A stretch of 64,000 nucleotides of DNA from Streptococcus sp. oral taxon 056 str. F0418 (lineage in GTDB: Bacteria > Bacillota > Bacilli > Lactobacillales > Streptococcaceae): the NCBI RefSeq assembly GCF_000220065.1, contig NZ_AFQU01000001.1, forward strand, positions 1,756,001 through 1,820,000. Direction: 5' to 3'. A program made the translations under genes and the position numbers. How positions within the stretch are numbered: the first letter of the stretch is position 1; each line of letters starts with the position of its first letter. The notes under the pieces are model-generated. The model saw only the letters and a list, made by a program, of their open reading frames with translations. It searched no databases and was not told where the DNA came from. Below, one piece after another: positions 1-9,274 of this stretch.

Positions 1-2
1 CC

Positions 3-395
3 CGCCTAGGGCTCTATCGCAACAAGGCTAAGTTTTTGAAGAAATGCGCCCAGCAGCTTTTAGACGACTTTGATGGCCAAGTACCACAAACGCGGGCGGA
101 ATTGGAAAGTCTGGCCGGAGTTGGTCGCAAGACGGCCAATGTAGTCATGAGTGTGGGATTTGGCATTCCAGCTTTCGCTGTCGATACCCATGTGGAGCGT
201 ATTTGCAAGCATCATGATATCGTTAAAAAGTCGGCAACGCCACTAGAGGTAGAAAAGCGAGTTATGGATGTCCTTCCGCCGGAACGTTGGCTGCCAGCCC
301 ATCAGGCAATGATTTACTTTGGACGTGCCATCTGCCATCCTAAAAATCCCGAGTGCGATCACTATCCGCAACTCTATAACTTTAAAGACATTTAA
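3..395 (+). CDS. nth: Endonuclease III, C-terminal part (cut by window edge)
   Basis: Bifunctional DNA glycosylase/AP lyase of base excision repair that removes oxidised pyrimidines. The frame enters from the left edge, so only the last ~130 residues are here; codons before the first Met at 36 (RLGLYRNKA) still read as Nth. The helix-hairpin-helix with the catalytic Lys is LAGVGRKTA and the catalytic Asp lies in FAVDTHV. E. coli Nth holds a 4Fe-4S cluster with C-x6-C-x2-C-x5-C. Here the first two Cys are present, but the third and fourth positions are Tyr and Phe, so the cluster is probably absent. Ends 2 bp before an intergenic repeat. Confidence 0.93.
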   Translation, partial: RLGLYRNKAKFLKKCAQQLLDDFDGQVPQTRAELESLAGVGRKTANVVMSVGFGIPAFAVDTHVERICKHHDIVKKSATPLEVEKRVMDVLPPERWLPAHQAMIYFGRAICHPKNPECDHYPQLYNFKDI

Positions 396-397
396 AA

Positions 398-572
398 GAG
401 AGTGGGACAGAAATCGGTAATTCGTTAGAATTCGATTTCATTGTCCCACCTCCGCACAGTTGAGTAGGGCTGTAAAAGCTGATGAAATCAGCGTAGTAGA
501 GCCCACTCAACCACTGCGTCATGCTCGACAATCCAAAGACAATTGAGAGGCTAGGACTTTTGTCCCAGCCTC
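398..572 (-). repeat. Three-hairpin intergenic repeat, copy 1
   Basis: About 175 bp. One end (GAGTGGGAC...GTCCCAC) folds into a long hairpin with inner arms GAAATCG/CGATTTC and AATTC/GAATT. The middle carries GTTGAGT.GGGCT paired with AGCCC.ACTCAAC, and the other end is GAGGCT.GGAC / GTCC.AGCCTC with a four-base loop. The same element recurs at 17279, 56494 and 59141. Here it fills the gap between the convergent nth and VOC genes and could end transcription from both sides. Confidence 0.9.
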
Positions 573-575
573 TTC

Positions 576-962
576 TTATTCACTAAATCTTAAAAAATAA
601 CCATCTGGATCCAAAATCGCAAATTCATGAGGGTAAATAAAGCTATCTCCTACTCGAAATTCTCTTTTTGTCAGCGGACGATGGATGGGATAGTCAGCTT
701 CCAGCAGTTTTTGGTGGAGCTGAGGAACATCCGCAATGCCAAAGGAAATATTGACACCGCGCCCGAAAGGATAGGTTAGCTGAGCTAATTCTTCTGCGCT
801 GCCTTCTTCTAGCATAAGTTGGCAGTCTTCAAGCGAGAGGAAGAGAAATTTCTCCTCTGGACGCTCGTATTCGACAGAGAATCCCAGCAAGTTGCAGTAG
901 AAGTGGCGCGACTTTTCGATGTCAGATACCACGAATTCGGGAATGATAGCTTGATAGTCCAT
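576..962 (-). CDS. VOC (glyoxalase/bleomycin-resistance) family protein
   Basis: 128-residue single-domain vicinal-oxygen-chelate protein. The N-terminal stretch FVVSDIEKSRHFYCNLLGF and the C-terminal ILDPDGYFLRF are typical of the fold, which usually pairs two beta-alpha-beta-beta-beta modules around a divalent metal or binds a small ligand. The substrate cannot be read from sequence; glyoxalase, fosfomycin-type and bleomycin-binding members look alike at this level. It starts 12 bp after the end of exoA on the same strand with its own site (AAGGAG, 7 bp before ATG), so the two probably share a transcript. Ends inside the flank of the repeat that follows. Confidence 0.85.
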   Translation of the reverse strand: MDYQAIIPEFVVSDIEKSRHFYCNLLGFSVEYERPEEKFLFLSLEDCQLMLEEGSAEELAQLTYPFGRGVNISFGIADVPQLHQKLLEADYPIHRPLTKREFRVGDSFIYPHEFAILDPDGYFLRFSE

Positions 963-973
963 TCGTTTTCTCC

Positions 974-1801
974 TTAGAGTTCAATCTCCATGACAATGGG
1001 TGTGTGGTCTTGGCGCGCACCGGAGTCAATCATATCAGACTTGGTTACCTTGTTAGCTACACGGTTACTGGTCAGCCAGTAGTCGATTCTCCAGCCTGTA
1101 TTGTTGATTTTAGAAGTCTTGCTGCGCTGTGCCCACCAAGTGTATTGGTTAGGGATATCGCCGTGTAAGTGGCGGAAGGTGTCGGTGAAGCCTTTAGCCA
1201 GCAGGTTGGTGAAGCCAGCACGTTCTTCGTCAGTAAAGCCTGGTGAACGGCGGTTGTTGGCTGGATTGGCCAAGTCGATTTCCTTGTGGGCCACATTGTA
1301 GTCGCCAGTAGCGAGGACTGGTTTTTGTTCATCTAGTGTTGCCAAGTATTCAGCGTATTTGGCATCCCAGACTTGACGGTCATCCAAGCGTTTGAGGCCA
1401 TCGCCAGCATTAGGCGTATAGACCTGTGTGACAAAGAAACCGTCAAATTCCAGCGTAATGATGCGACCTTCGACATCCATGGTTGATGGAGCGCCGATTT
1501 CAGGGAAGGTTACGGTTGGCGTCAGTTCTTTTTTGTAGAGGAACATGGTCCCTGCATAGCCTTTTCGGGCGGGCTCTTGAGAGGAGCGCCAAGTGTTTTT
1601 GTAGTCTGGAAAAAGATTTGTCAAAATCTCCAAGTGCTTTTTAGTCGGTCCTGTTGCAGACAGTTTTGTTTCCTGAATGGCAATAATATCTGCATTTTCT
1701 GCTTGCAAGGTTTGAAGGACAGCTTGAGAGAGCTGGGCACGAGCAGAGTCGCTGGTCAATGCAGCATTGAGAGAGTCAATGTTCCAAGAGATGAGTTTCA
1801 T
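974..1801 (-). CDS. exoA: Exodeoxyribonuclease III / AP endonuclease
   Basis: Mg-dependent 3'-5' exonuclease and apurinic endonuclease of the exonuclease III family, acting after DNA glycosylases in base excision repair. 275 residues, the length I recall for pneumococcal ExoA. Family motifs are in order: SWNIDSLNAAL at the start, IQETKL (metal-binding Glu), YTPNAG, DYNVAH (catalytic Asp-x-Asn), RIDYWL and the C-terminal DHTPI (catalytic His). RBS AAGGAAA precedes the ATG. A likely -10 (TATAAT read leftward, around 1836-1841) lies ~35 bp upstream. The VOC gene follows in the same direction. Confidence 0.95.
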   Translation of the reverse strand: MKLISWNIDSLNAALTSDSARAQLSQAVLQTLQAENADIIAIQETKLSATGPTKKHLEILTNLFPDYKNTWRSSQEPARKGYAGTMFLYKKELTPTVTFPEIGAPSTMDVEGRIITLEFDGFFVTQVYTPNAGDGLKRLDDRQVWDAKYAEYLATLDEQKPVLATGDYNVAHKEIDLANPANNRRSPGFTDEERAGFTNLLAKGFTDTFRHLHGDIPNQYTWWAQRSKTSKINNTGWRIDYWLTSNRVANKVTKSDMIDSGARQDHTPIVMEIEL

Positions 1802-1884
1802 AAAATTTCCTTTTCTAGTAAAATTTACTGAGTTTATTATAACAAAATTTAGGAATGATTTATAGCGAAGAGATTGTAAGAGAC

Positions 1885-1913
1885 TTGAAAAAGTAGGAAA
1901 GATTTTCTATAAT
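1885..1913 (+). promoter_or_regulatory. Sigma-70 type promoter for the DUF3290-DUF421 pair
   Basis: TTGAAA (1885-1890), 17 bp, TATAAT (1908-1913), then a GGGGGAAG-type ribosome binding site and ATG at 1938. Confidence 0.75.
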
Positions 1914-1937
1914 AGAGCGAGAAAATAGGGGGAAGCC

Positions 1938-2393
1938 ATGAAATTCTATTCTTATGATTATGTTTTGAGTCAGATTAGCCAGCAAAACTGGGTGACAGTT
2001 GCGCTTTCTGTCTTGTTGCTGCTTGTGACAGGATTTTTTGCTTTTAAGGCCTATCGCAATAAGCGCGATTCAAAATTTCGAGAATTAGCCATTATTTCTG
2101 TTTTGGCCTTGGTGGCTATGGTCTTGATTGGTATTAGTAATTTTCAAACTGACCAAGCCTCTAATAACCAGTTTCAAACCTCTCTGCATTTTATCGAGGT
2201 CATTTCAAAAGACTTGGGTGTAGATAAGTCGGAGGTCTATGTCAATACTTCAGCCGCGACGGATGGGGCGATTTTGAAGGTCGGAAAGAACTTTTATCGG
2301 GCTATGAGCGGCAGTGAGCCGGATAAATATCTGCTTGAAAAAATTGACTTGCATAAGACGACGGATATTGAAATAGTGGAGGTTGAAAAATGA
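1938..2393 (+). CDS. DUF3290 membrane protein
   Basis: 151 residues with two hydrophobic segments (about residues 20-36 and 50-67) followed by a soluble C-terminal part. This is the layout of the DUF3290 family, whose members are normally encoded just before a DUF421 gene in Firmicutes. Function unknown. Its stop codon overlaps the start of the next gene (ATGA at 2390-2393), so the two are translationally coupled and probably form one unit in the membrane. Confidence 0.8.
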   Translation: MKFYSYDYVLSQISQQNWVTVALSVLLLLVTGFFAFKAYRNKRDSKFRELAIISVLALVAMVLIGISNFQTDQASNNQFQTSLHFIEVISKDLGVDKSEVYVNTSAATDGAILKVGKNFYRAMSGSEPDKYLLEKIDLHKTTDIEIVEVEK

Positions 2394-3022
2394 CATTGAA
2401 TTTTCTTGAAATCCTAATTAAGCTAGCGCTGGGTCTTTTCTCGCTGGTTTTTGTTATCAATGTGACCGGGAAAGGAAATCTGGCACCCAATTCAGCGATC
2501 GACCAGATTCAAAACTATGTCCTTGGTGGTATTATCGGTGGGGTGATTTATAATAGCTCCATTAACATTCTTCAGTATGCAGTCATTCTCATCATGTGGA
2601 CTATCTTGGTCTTGACCCTAAAGTGGCTCAATAATAATGTCCGTGCGGTTAAGCATTTGATTGATGGCAAGCCGACAACGTTGATTCAGCATGGGAAATT
2701 GAGTCCCGAAGCCTGCCGTTCTGTTGGTCTTTCAGCAGCAGATGTAGCTTTGAAGCTGCGCAGCCAAGGTATTTTCCAGCTCAAGCAGGTCAAACGGGCA
2801 GTTATAGAGCAAAACGGCCAGCTGATTATTGTACAAGCTGGTGAAGAGAATCCTAAATATCCCCTTATCACAGATGGTGTTGTCCAAATTGATATTCTGG
2901 AGTCTATTGATAAAACAGAAGAGTGGCTGGTGGAGAGACTGGCTAAAGATGGATACACCGATATTTCAAATATCTTCATTGCAGAATATGAGAGTGGAAA
3001 TTTGAATGTTGTGACCTATTAA
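2390..3022 (+). CDS. DUF421 (YetF-like) membrane protein
   Basis: 210 residues. The N-terminal third has about three membrane spans (roughly 10-30, 42-60 and 65-80), then a cytoplasmic domain with the family-typical stretch around GKPTTLIQHGKL and a second repeat near NGQLIIVQAG. This matches the DUF421/YetF family. The role is not established; spore-coat and redox-related links in Bacillus do not carry over to a streptococcus. Four-base overlap with the preceding DUF3290 gene; a hairpin terminator begins at its stop codon. Confidence 0.82.
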   Translation: MTLNFLEILIKLALGLFSLVFVINVTGKGNLAPNSAIDQIQNYVLGGIIGGVIYNSSINILQYAVILIMWTILVLTLKWLNNNVRAVKHLIDGKPTTLIQHGKLSPEACRSVGLSAADVALKLRSQGIFQLKQVKRAVIEQNGQLIIVQAGEENPKYPLITDGVVQIDILESIDKTEEWLVERLAKDGYTDISNIFIAEYESGNLNVVTY

Positions 3023-3048
3023 ACCTAGGATTTTTTCTAGGTTTTTAT
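3021..3048 (+). terminator. Rho-independent terminator
   Basis: AAACCTAG ... CTAGGTTT with an eight-base loop, followed by TTTA, directly after the DUF421 stop. Confidence 0.7.
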
Positions 3049-3070
3049 TTATGTTATAAATGAATGTCTT

Positions 3071-3099
3071 TTCGCAATCCCTACAAAATATGGTATAAT
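3071..3099 (+). promoter_or_regulatory. metG promoter
   Basis: TTCGCA (3071-3076), 17 bp, TATAAT (3094-3099) with TGG just before it, 45 bp ahead of the metG ATG. Confidence 0.6.
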
Positions 3100-3143
3100 G
3101 AAGTGTTATCAAAAAGGTTTCATTAGCCTTGAAAGGATTAAAA

Positions 3144-5141
3144 ATGACTACAAAACAACCATTTTATATTACAACCCCTATCTACTATCCGTCTGGTAAA
3201 CTTCATATCGGGTCTGCCTATACGACCATTGCCTGTGATGTTTTGGCTCGCTACAAGCGCCTCATGGGCTATGATGTCTTTTATCTGACAGGTCTAGATG
3301 AGCATGGACAGAAAATTCAGCAGAAAGCGGAAGAAGCTGGTATCAGTCCTCAAGCTTATGTAGATGGTATGGCAGTTGGAGTCAAGGAACTCTGGAAACT
3401 GCTGGATATTTCGTATGATAAATTTATCCGGACAACCGATGATTACCACGAAAAGGTTGTGGCTGACGTCTTTGAACGTCTCTTAGCTCAAGATGATATC
3501 TACTTGGGTGAATATTCAGGCTGGTATTCTGTATCTGATGAGGAATTCTTTACTGAAAGCCAGCTGGCTGAAGTCTTCCGTGATGAAAATGGGAAAGTAA
3601 CTGGCGGAATTGTGCCATCTGGACACGAAGTGGAGTGGGTATCAGAAGAGTCTTACTTCCTCCGACTCAGCAAATACCAAGACCGCTTGGTAGAATTTTT
3701 CAAATCTCAACCAGACTTTATCACACCTGACGGTCGTCTTAATGAAATGTTGAAAAACTTCATCGAGCCAGGCTTGGAAGACCTAGCCGTATCTCGGACA
3801 ACCTTTACTTGGGGCGTGCCTGTGCCATCTAATCCTAAACACGTTGTCTACGTTTGGATTGATGCCCTGCTCAACTATGCGACGGCCCTTGGCTACGGTC
3901 AGGATGATCATGCTAACTATGATAAATTCTGGAACGGAACAGTCTTCCACATGGTAGGAAAAGACATCCTTCGTTTCCACTCTATCTACTGGCCAATCCT
4001 GCTCATGATGCTGGATATTAAGCTACCTGATCGCTTGATTGCCCATGGTTGGTTTGTTATGAAGGATGGCAAGATGTCCAAGTCTAAGGGAAATGTCGTC
4101 TATCCAGAAATGCTGGTAGAACGCTATGGACTAGACCCTCTTCGTTACTACCTCATGCGTAGTCTTCCTGTTGGTTCAGACGGAACTTTTACACCTGAGG
4201 ACTATGTAGGTCGTATCAACTATGAATTGGCTAATGACCTTGGAAACCTCCTTAACCGTACTGTTTCCATGATTAACAAGTACTTTGACGGTCAAGTACC
4301 AGCCTACGAAGAAAATGTGACAGACTTTGATGGAGCGCTGGCTCAGGTGGCAGCTGAATCTATCGCTGACTACTACAAAGACATGGATGCAGTAGACTAC
4401 CCACGGGCGTTGGAAGCAGTCTGGACGCTCATCTCCCGCACCAATAAATACATCGATGAAACTGCTCCTTGGGTTCTGGCTAAGGATGAAGCCAAGGTCA
4501 AAGAACTGGCAGCAGTTATGAGCCACTTGGCAGCTAGCCTTCGTGTTGTTGCTCACATGATTGAGCCATTCATGATGGAAACGAGCAAGGCTGTCCTCAG
4601 TCAACTAGGCTTGCCTCAAGCTACGTCTCTGGAAAACCTAGCAATTGACCAGCTCCCAGCAGGTCTGACAGTCGTAGAAAAAGGAACACCAATCTTCCCA
4701 CGTCTCGATATGGAAGAAGAAATTGCTTATATCAAAGAACAAATGGAAGGCAACAGACCTGCGGTTGAAAAAGAATGGAATCCAGAAGAAGTCGAGCTCA
4801 AACTTAACCGCAAGGAAATCAAGTTTGACGACTTTAATAAGGTAGAAATCCGTGTCGCAGAAGTCAAAGAGGTATTTAAAGTTGAAGGATCTGACAAGCT
4901 TCTTCAGTTCCGCTTGGACGCAGGAGACGGTGAGGATCGTCAAATCCTCTCAGGTATTGCTAAATACTATCCAAATGAACAAGAACTGGTTGGTAAGAAA
5001 GTTCAAATCGTAGCCAACCTCAAACCCCGCAAAATGATGGGCCGTATCAGTCAGGGTATGATTCTATCAGCCGAGCACGGCGACCAACTGACTCTCCTTA
5101 CCGTGGATGAGAAAGTCCCAAATGGAAGTTTGATTGGGTAG
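3144..5141 (+). CDS. metG: Methionyl-tRNA synthetase
   Basis: Charges tRNA-Met and initiator tRNA with methionine in the cytoplasm. A TTG at 3129 is in frame, but the ATG at 3144 is preferred: AAAGGA sits 7 bp before it and it gives the usual streptococcal length of 665 residues. The class I signature HIGH is LHIGSAY near residue 25, and KMSKS appears intact as KMSKSKG near 300. The middle is the anticodon-binding helical domain. The last ~105 residues are a Trbp111-type tRNA-binding domain starting at [14 protein letters not shown], giving a dimer-forming form of the enzyme. The gene stands alone between its promoter and a strong terminator. Confidence 0.97.
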   Translation: MTTKQPFYITTPIYYPSGKLHIGSAYTTIACDVLARYKRLMGYDVFYLTGLDEHGQKIQQKAEEAGISPQAYVDGMAVGVKELWKLLDISYDKFIRTTDDYHEKVVADVFERLLAQDDIYLGEYSGWYSVSDEEFFTESQLAEVFRDENGKVTGGIVPSGHEVEWVSEESYFLRLSKYQDRLVEFFKSQPDFITPDGRLNEMLKNFIEPGLEDLAVSRTTFTWGVPVPSNPKHVVYVWIDALLNYATALGYGQDDHANYDKFWNGTVFHMVGKDILRFHSIYWPILLMMLDIKLPDRLIAHGWFVMKDGKMSKSKGNVVYPEMLVERYGLDPLRYYLMRSLPVGSDGTFTPEDYVGRINYELANDLGNLLNRTVSMINKYFDGQVPAYEENVTDFDGALAQVAAESIADYYKDMDAVDYPRALEAVWTLISRTNKYIDETAPWVLAKDEAKVKELAAVMSHLAASLRVVAHMIEPFMMETSKAVLSQLGLPQATSLENLAIDQLPAGLTVVEKGTPIFPRLDMEEEIAYIKEQMEGNRPAVEKEWNPEEVELKLNRKEIKFDDFNKVEIRVAEVKEVFKVEGSDKLLQFRLDAGDGEDRQILSGIAKYYPNEQELVGKKVQIVANLKPRKMMGRISQGMILSAEHGDQLTLLTVDEKVPNGSLIG

Positions 5142-5196
5142 GAACTTGATGTTTAAAGCTATTCCAATGCTTTCTTGAAGATGCTTTAATGAACTT

Positions 5197-5223
5197 CCCC
5201 CTCAGCATATGCTAGGGGGTTTT
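5197..5223 (+). terminator. Terminator after metG
   Basis: CCCCCT.CAGCATATGCT.AGGGGG followed by TTTTA. Both outer and inner arms pair. Confidence 0.8.
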
Positions 5224-5234
5224 AAATATCGTAT

Positions 5235-5249
5235 TTTGTTTAAAACAAA
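5235..5249. promoter_or_regulatory. Putative LacR operator 1, upstream of lacR
   Basis: Perfect palindrome TTTGTTT-A-AAACAAA. A near-identical sequence lies just before the lacA promoter at 6154-6168. The likely lacR -10 (TATAAT, 5282-5287; -35 TGGAAA, 5259-5264) is 33 bp further on, which fits autoregulation. Confidence 0.6.
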
Positions 5250-5318
5250 CAAATAATATGGAAAAAAACAGAAAAAAGAGTTATAATAAACAAAACCAGA
5301 GTGTAGAGAGGCTAAAGT

Positions 5319-6074
5319 ATGGGCAAAAGTAAGAGACAGGATGAAATAGTTAAGCTGGTTGATCGAGCTGGGACAGTGACGGTTGCTGAGATTGTAGAGT
5401 GTATGAAGGTTTCAGATATGACGGTTCGTCGGGACTTAATTGAGCTGGAAAACAAAGGACTTCTGACTCGTGTTCACGGTGGGGCTAAAAGTAATCAGCA
5501 CCTCAAGTACAGAGAGATTCCTCATGAAGAGAAGCTTTATCAGAATATCGAGGCCAAGCGGACAGTTGCAAAAAAGGCTGTGGAGTTGATTGAAGATGGC
5601 GATACTATTTTTCTTGGACCAGGGACTTCTGTGGAGGTGCTGGCTGAGGAAATCAGCAATCAGAATTTGCGCGTTATTACCAACTGTCTGCCGATTTTTC
5701 ACGACCTTTTAAAAAAGAAGTCGGATACCTTCAAAGTCTTTCTCCTTGGTGGGGAGATGCGGGAAGCGACTCAAGCCTTTGTCGGCGAGATGACCAATGC
5801 CATCATGGATAAGATGTACTTTACTAAGATGTTTTTCAGTGGCAATGGTATTAAAAACGGGCAGATTATGACCTCTTCTTTTGAAGAGGCCTATACTCAG
5901 AAGCTAGCTTTGGATCGTTCGACAGAGACCTACCTGCTGATTGATTCTTCTAAGATTGGCAAGGAAGATTTCACTTCTATCTGTCCTTTGGCTGATATTA
6001 CAGCTGTCATCACAGACCAGGTGTCTGAAAATGCTCAGGAAGAACTGGAAGTTTATACCAAGATTATTTCCTAG
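5319..6074 (+). CDS. lacR: Lactose operon repressor, DeoR family
   Basis: 251-residue DeoR/GlpR-type transcription factor. The N-terminal winged helix-turn-helix is seen in VSDMTVRRDLIELENKGLL followed by the family-typical RVHGGA (residues ~28-55). The rest is a sugar-phosphate-binding, isomerase-like domain with DGDTIFLGPGTS. Streptococcal LacR represses lacABCDFEG and is released by tagatose-6-phosphate; that effector is known for the family, not visible here. It sits head-to-tail before lacA with its own promoter and terminator. Matching palindromes flank the gene, one upstream of lacR and one upstream of lacA. Confidence 0.92.
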   Translation: MGKSKRQDEIVKLVDRAGTVTVAEIVECMKVSDMTVRRDLIELENKGLLTRVHGGAKSNQHLKYREIPHEEKLYQNIEAKRTVAKKAVELIEDGDTIFLGPGTSVEVLAEEISNQNLRVITNCLPIFHDLLKKKSDTFKVFLLGGEMREATQAFVGEMTNAIMDKMYFTKMFFSGNGIKNGQIMTSSFEEAYTQKLALDRSTETYLLIDSSKIGKEDFTSICPLADITAVITDQVSENAQEELEVYTKIIS

Positions 6075-6104
6075 ATTATTTAAATGAATAAAAAAATTAT
6101 CAGA

Positions 6105-6127
6105 AAGCTCTTTTTAGAGCTTTTTTG
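6105..6127 (+). terminator. Terminator after lacR
   Basis: AAGCTCT-TTTT-AGAGCTT followed by TTTT. Separates lacR from the lacA promoter. Confidence 0.8.
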
Positions 6128-6153
6128 TTTATTTTAATCATCTTTAAAAATAT

Positions 6154-6207
6154 TTTGATTAAAACAAACAAAAATCTGTTGACAAATAACTTTTAAAGGA
6201 GTATAGT
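6154..6207 (+). promoter_or_regulatory. lacA promoter with putative LacR operator 2
   Basis: Near-palindrome TTTGATT-A-AAACAAA (6154-6168), one base different from the copy before lacR. It sits ten bases upstream of TTGACA (6179-6184), with 17 bp to TATAGT (6202-6207). A bound repressor here would compete with RNA polymerase. Confidence 0.75.
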
Positions 6208-6220
6208 ATGCTTATAGGAA

Positions 6221-6252
6221 ACAGAAAATGTTTTTTATAAACAATATTCTGT
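6221..6252. promoter_or_regulatory. Inverted repeat in the lacA leader
   Basis: ACAGAA-AATGTT ... AACAAT-ATTCTGT, centred about 30 bp downstream of the -10. It may be a further regulator site or a leader hairpin; the sequence does not match the TTTGTTT palindrome. Confidence 0.45.
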
Positions 6253-6280
6253 GCAAAAAATCAAACAAAGGAGAATGCTC

Positions 6281-6706
6281 ATGGCAATTGTTATTGGAGC
6301 AGATGCTGCTGGAAGCAAGCTGAAAGATGTGGTCAAGGATTTTCTCGTCGGAGAAAACTTTGAAGTGGTGGATGTGACGAAAGAAGGTCAGGATTTTGTT
6401 GATGTGACCCTTGCAGTTGCGGCTGAGGTGAATAAACAAGAGGAAAATCTTGGTATTGTCATTGATGCTTATGGTGCTGGTCCATTTATGGTAGCGACCA
6501 AAATCAAAGGCATGGTAGCGGCGGAAGTCTCAGATGAACGCTCTGCCTACATGACTCGCGGCCATAACAACTCTCGCATGATTACGATGGGAGCTGAAAT
6601 CGTTGGTGAAGGGCTGGCTAAGAACATTGCCAAAGGCTTTGTCAATGGTAAATACGACGGCGGCCGTCACCAAATCCGGGTCGACATGCTCAACAAGATG
6701 TGCTAA
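6281..6706 (+). CDS. lacA: Galactose-6-phosphate isomerase subunit A
   Basis: First step of the tagatose-6-phosphate pathway: with LacB it converts galactose-6-phosphate to tagatose-6-phosphate. Member of the RpiB/LacA/LacB family ([21 protein letters not shown]). A GTG at 6251 is in frame, but the ATG at 6281 is chosen: AAAGGAG lies 7-10 bp before it and the resulting 141 residues match known LacA. LacA lacks the cysteine-containing active loop of LacB and acts as the partner chain. 16 bp before lacB in the same operon. Confidence 0.95.
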   Translation: MAIVIGADAAGSKLKDVVKDFLVGENFEVVDVTKEGQDFVDVTLAVAAEVNKQEENLGIVIDAYGAGPFMVATKIKGMVAAEVSDERSAYMTRGHNNSRMITMGAEIVGEGLAKNIAKGFVNGKYDGGRHQIRVDMLNKMC

Positions 6707-6722
6707 GAAAAGGAGAAATCAA

Positions 6723-7238
6723 ATGAAAATTGCAATTGGATGTGATCATATCGTTACCAATGAAAAAATGGCAGTCTCAGATTTTCTAAAATCAAAAGGC
6801 TATGAAGTTCTTGATTTTGGTACTTATGACCATACTCGTACTCACTATCCAATCTTTGGTAAAAAAGTAGGAGAAGCAGTTGTTAGCGGACAAGCTGATA
6901 TTGGTGTTTGTATTTGCGGTACAGGTGTCGGTATCAACAACGCTGTAAATAAGGTGCCTGGTGTTCGTTCAGCTTTGGTACGTGACATGACTTCAGCTCT
7001 CTATGCTAAGGAAGAACTCAACGCCAATGTTATCGGTTTTGGCGGAAAAATCACTGGTGAGCTCCTCATGTGTGATATCATCGAAGCTTTCATTCATGCT
7101 GAGTACAAGCCGACTGAAGAAAATAAAAAATTGATCGCAAAAATTGAGCACGTTGAGACTCACAACGATCATCAAACAGATGCCAACTTCTTTACAGAAT
7201 TTCTTGAAAAATGGGATCGTGGAGAGTACCACGATTAG
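6723..7238 (+). CDS. lacB: Galactose-6-phosphate isomerase subunit B
   Basis: 171 residues, standard LacB length. Catalytic-chain features of the RpiB/LacB fold are visible: GCDHIV at the N-terminus, and the loop [21 protein letters not shown] with the cysteine and the anion-binding GTGVG (residues ~66-87). A longer in-frame stretch reaches back into lacA in another phase; ATG at 6723 has AAAGGAG 7 bp before it. Heteromer with LacA. Confidence 0.96.
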   Translation: MKIAIGCDHIVTNEKMAVSDFLKSKGYEVLDFGTYDHTRTHYPIFGKKVGEAVVSGQADIGVCICGTGVGINNAVNKVPGVRSALVRDMTSALYAKEELNANVIGFGGKITGELLMCDIIEAFIHAEYKPTEENKKLIAKIEHVETHNDHQTDANFFTEFLEKWDRGEYHD

Positions 7239-7250
7239 AGAGGTAGCTAG

Positions 7251-8180
7251 ATGATTCTTACAGTGACCATGAATCCTTCTATCGATATTTCCTATCCCTT
7301 AGAAGAATTGAAAATAGATACTGTTAATCGTGTTTCAGAAGTCAGTAAGACAGCGGGGGGCAAGGGTCTCAACGTAACCAGGGTCTTGGCGGAAATTGGA
7401 GACAATGTCGCTGCGACGGGACTGATTGGTGGGACTAACGGAGAGTTCTTATTACAAAACCTCCATTCTAATGTGAGACAATGCTTTTATAATATTTCGG
7501 GAGATACGAGAAACTGTATTGCTATCTTACACGAAGGTAAACAAACAGAAATCCTGGAAGCCGGTCCGACTATTACAGCAGATGAGGCAAGGGATTTCCA
7601 AGAGCATTTCCGGTCTTTGATGGCTGAGGCGGATGTTGTCAGTATCTCGGGCAGTCTGCCATCGGGCTTGCCGACTGAATACTATATCCAGTTGATTGAA
7701 ATGGCTAATCAAGCTGGCAATAAGGTGGTGCTGGATTGCTCCGGAGCAGCTCTGGAAGCTGTACTCAAATCAGATGTCAAACCAACTTCCATCAAACCAA
7801 ATAACGAGGAACTTTCTCAGTTATTGGGTCGCGAAGTTTCCAAAGATTTGGATGAGTTAAAAGCTGTCCTTTCAGAACCGCTCTTTGATGGAATCGAGTG
7901 GATCATCGTATCACTCGGTGCAGATGGAGCTTTTGCTAAGCACTGGGATACTTTCTATAAAGTAGATATTCCTAAAATCCAAGTGGTTAATCCAGTTGGA
8001 TCCGGCGACTCAACTGTTGCAGGGATTTCTTCGGCTCTGAGTCTTCGCTTAGATGATGCTTCCTTATTGAAGAAAGCAAATGTTCTGGGCATGCTCAATG
8101 CCCAAGAAAAAATGACTGGACATGTCAATGTCTACAATTATGATAATTTATATAATCAAATTACAGTAAAAGAGGTATAA
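7251..8180 (+). CDS. lacC: Tagatose-6-phosphate kinase
   Basis: PfkB-family sugar kinase of 309 residues that phosphorylates tagatose-6-phosphate to the 1,6-bisphosphate with ATP. The N-terminal family signature is [15 protein letters not shown] (residues ~38-52). The C-terminal signature [12 protein letters not shown] contains the catalytic Asp of the GSGDS anion hole. Lies 12 bp after lacB and 3 bp before lacD, within lacABCD. Confidence 0.96.
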   Translation: MILTVTMNPSIDISYPLEELKIDTVNRVSEVSKTAGGKGLNVTRVLAEIGDNVAATGLIGGTNGEFLLQNLHSNVRQCFYNISGDTRNCIAILHEGKQTEILEAGPTITADEARDFQEHFRSLMAEADVVSISGSLPSGLPTEYYIQLIEMANQAGNKVVLDCSGAALEAVLKSDVKPTSIKPNNEELSQLLGREVSKDLDELKAVLSEPLFDGIEWIIVSLGADGAFAKHWDTFYKVDIPKIQVVNPVGSGDSTVAGISSALSLRLDDASLLKKANVLGMLNAQEKMTGHVNVYNYDNLYNQITVKEV

Positions 8181-8183
8181 AGA

Positions 8184-9164
8184 ATGGTATTAACAGAACA
8201 AAAACGCAAGTACATGGAAAAACTTTCTGATGAGAATGGCATCATTTCTGCTTTGGCATTTGACCAACGTGGTGCTTTGAAACGCCTCATGGCTCAACAC
8301 CAGGAAGCAGAACCAACAGTAGCTCAAATGGAGGAGCTGAAAGTTTTGGTCGCAGAAGAACTGACTCCTTATGCTTCGTCTATGCTGCTGGATCCTGAGT
8401 ATGGACTGCCTGCTACTAAGGCTTTGGACAAGAATGCTGGCTTGCTATTGGCCTATGAAAAGACAGGCTATGATACTTCTAGCACCAAGCGCCTGCCAGA
8501 CTGTCTGGATGTTTGGTCTGTAAAACGCATCAAAGAACAAGGTGCGGATGCGGTGAAATTCCTCCTTTACTATGATGTAGACAGTTCTGAAGAACTCAAC
8601 CAGCAAAAGCAGGCTTATATCGAGCGTGTGGGTTCTGAGTGTGTGGCAGAAGATATTCCTTTCTTCCTTGAAATCTTGGCTTACGATGAAAAGATTGCGG
8701 ATGCTTCCAGCGCTGAATACGCTAAAGTGAAACCTCACAAGGTTATCGGTGCTATGAAGGTCTTCTCAGATCCACGTTTCAATATTGATGTCTTGAAAGT
8801 GGAAGTTCCAATCAACGTTAAATATGTTGAAGGCTTTGGCGATGGTGAAGTAGTGCATACTAAAGAACAAGCTGCTGCTTTCTTCAAGGAACAAGATGAG
8901 GCAACGAACTTGCCATATATCTACTTGAGTGCGGGTGTATCTGCTAAACTCTTCCAAGAAACACTTGTGTTTGCTCATGAGTCAGGTGCTAACTTCAACG
9001 GCGTTCTTTGTGGACGTGCGACTTGGGCTGGCAGTGTCAAAGACTACATTGAGCAAGGCGAAGAAGCAGCTCGCAAGTGGCTTCGTACAACAGGATTTGA
9101 AAATATTGATGAACTCAACAAGGTTCTTCAAAAAACAGCAACCTCATGGAAAGAAAGAGCTTAA
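8184..9164 (+). CDS. lacD: Tagatose-1,6-bisphosphate aldolase
   Basis: Class I (Schiff-base) aldolase of 326 residues that splits tagatose-1,6-bisphosphate into dihydroxyacetone phosphate and glyceraldehyde-3-phosphate. The Schiff-base lysine is Lys205 in VLKVEVP, the residue number used in studied LacD proteins. Last gene of the lacABCD segment; a new promoter and antitermination site follow before lacT. In S. pyogenes a LacD paralogue also acts as a regulator, but nothing here points to that. Confidence 0.96.
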   Translation: MVLTEQKRKYMEKLSDENGIISALAFDQRGALKRLMAQHQEAEPTVAQMEELKVLVAEELTPYASSMLLDPEYGLPATKALDKNAGLLLAYEKTGYDTSSTKRLPDCLDVWSVKRIKEQGADAVKFLLYYDVDSSEELNQQKQAYIERVGSECVAEDIPFFLEILAYDEKIADASSAEYAKVKPHKVIGAMKVFSDPRFNIDVLKVEVPINVKYVEGFGDGEVVHTKEQAAAFFKEQDEATNLPYIYLSAGVSAKLFQETLVFAHESGANFNGVLCGRATWAGSVKDYIEQGEEAARKWLRTTGFENIDELNKVLQKTATSWKERA

Positions 9165-9193
9165 AAATAATTGAAAAATAAACAAAGAAAGGG

Positions 9194-9222
9194 TTTACAT
9201 TCTTTTTCTGATATGCTATAAT
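9194..9222 (+). promoter_or_regulatory. lacT-lacFEG promoter
   Basis: TTTACA (9194-9199), exactly 17 bp, TATAAT (9217-9222). The transcript begins about 10 bp before the antiterminator element. Confidence 0.8.
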
Positions 9223-9240
9223 AAAACCAGAAATTGAATA

Positions 9241-9274
9241 GGGTGAGCGTTACTAAGTTAGATTAGGCGTGACC
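9241..9274 (+). promoter_or_regulatory. Ribonucleic antiterminator (RAT) site for LacT
   Basis: Imperfect hairpin that starts GGGTGAGCGTTACT and ends AGGCGTGACC, which fits the BglG/LicT-type RAT pattern (conserved GTTACT and AGGC with paired GG/CC ends). Its last four bases are the first bases of the following terminator, so folding of one excludes the other. Confidence 0.8.

Noticed and set aside
4176..4604. 142-residue minus-strand frame within metG
   Set aside because: Antisense to metG with a Cys/Val/Phe-rich nonsense composition.
6251..6280. Earlier GTG start for lacA
   Set aside because: It would place the strong AAAGGAG site inside the gene and add ten residues not found in known LacA.
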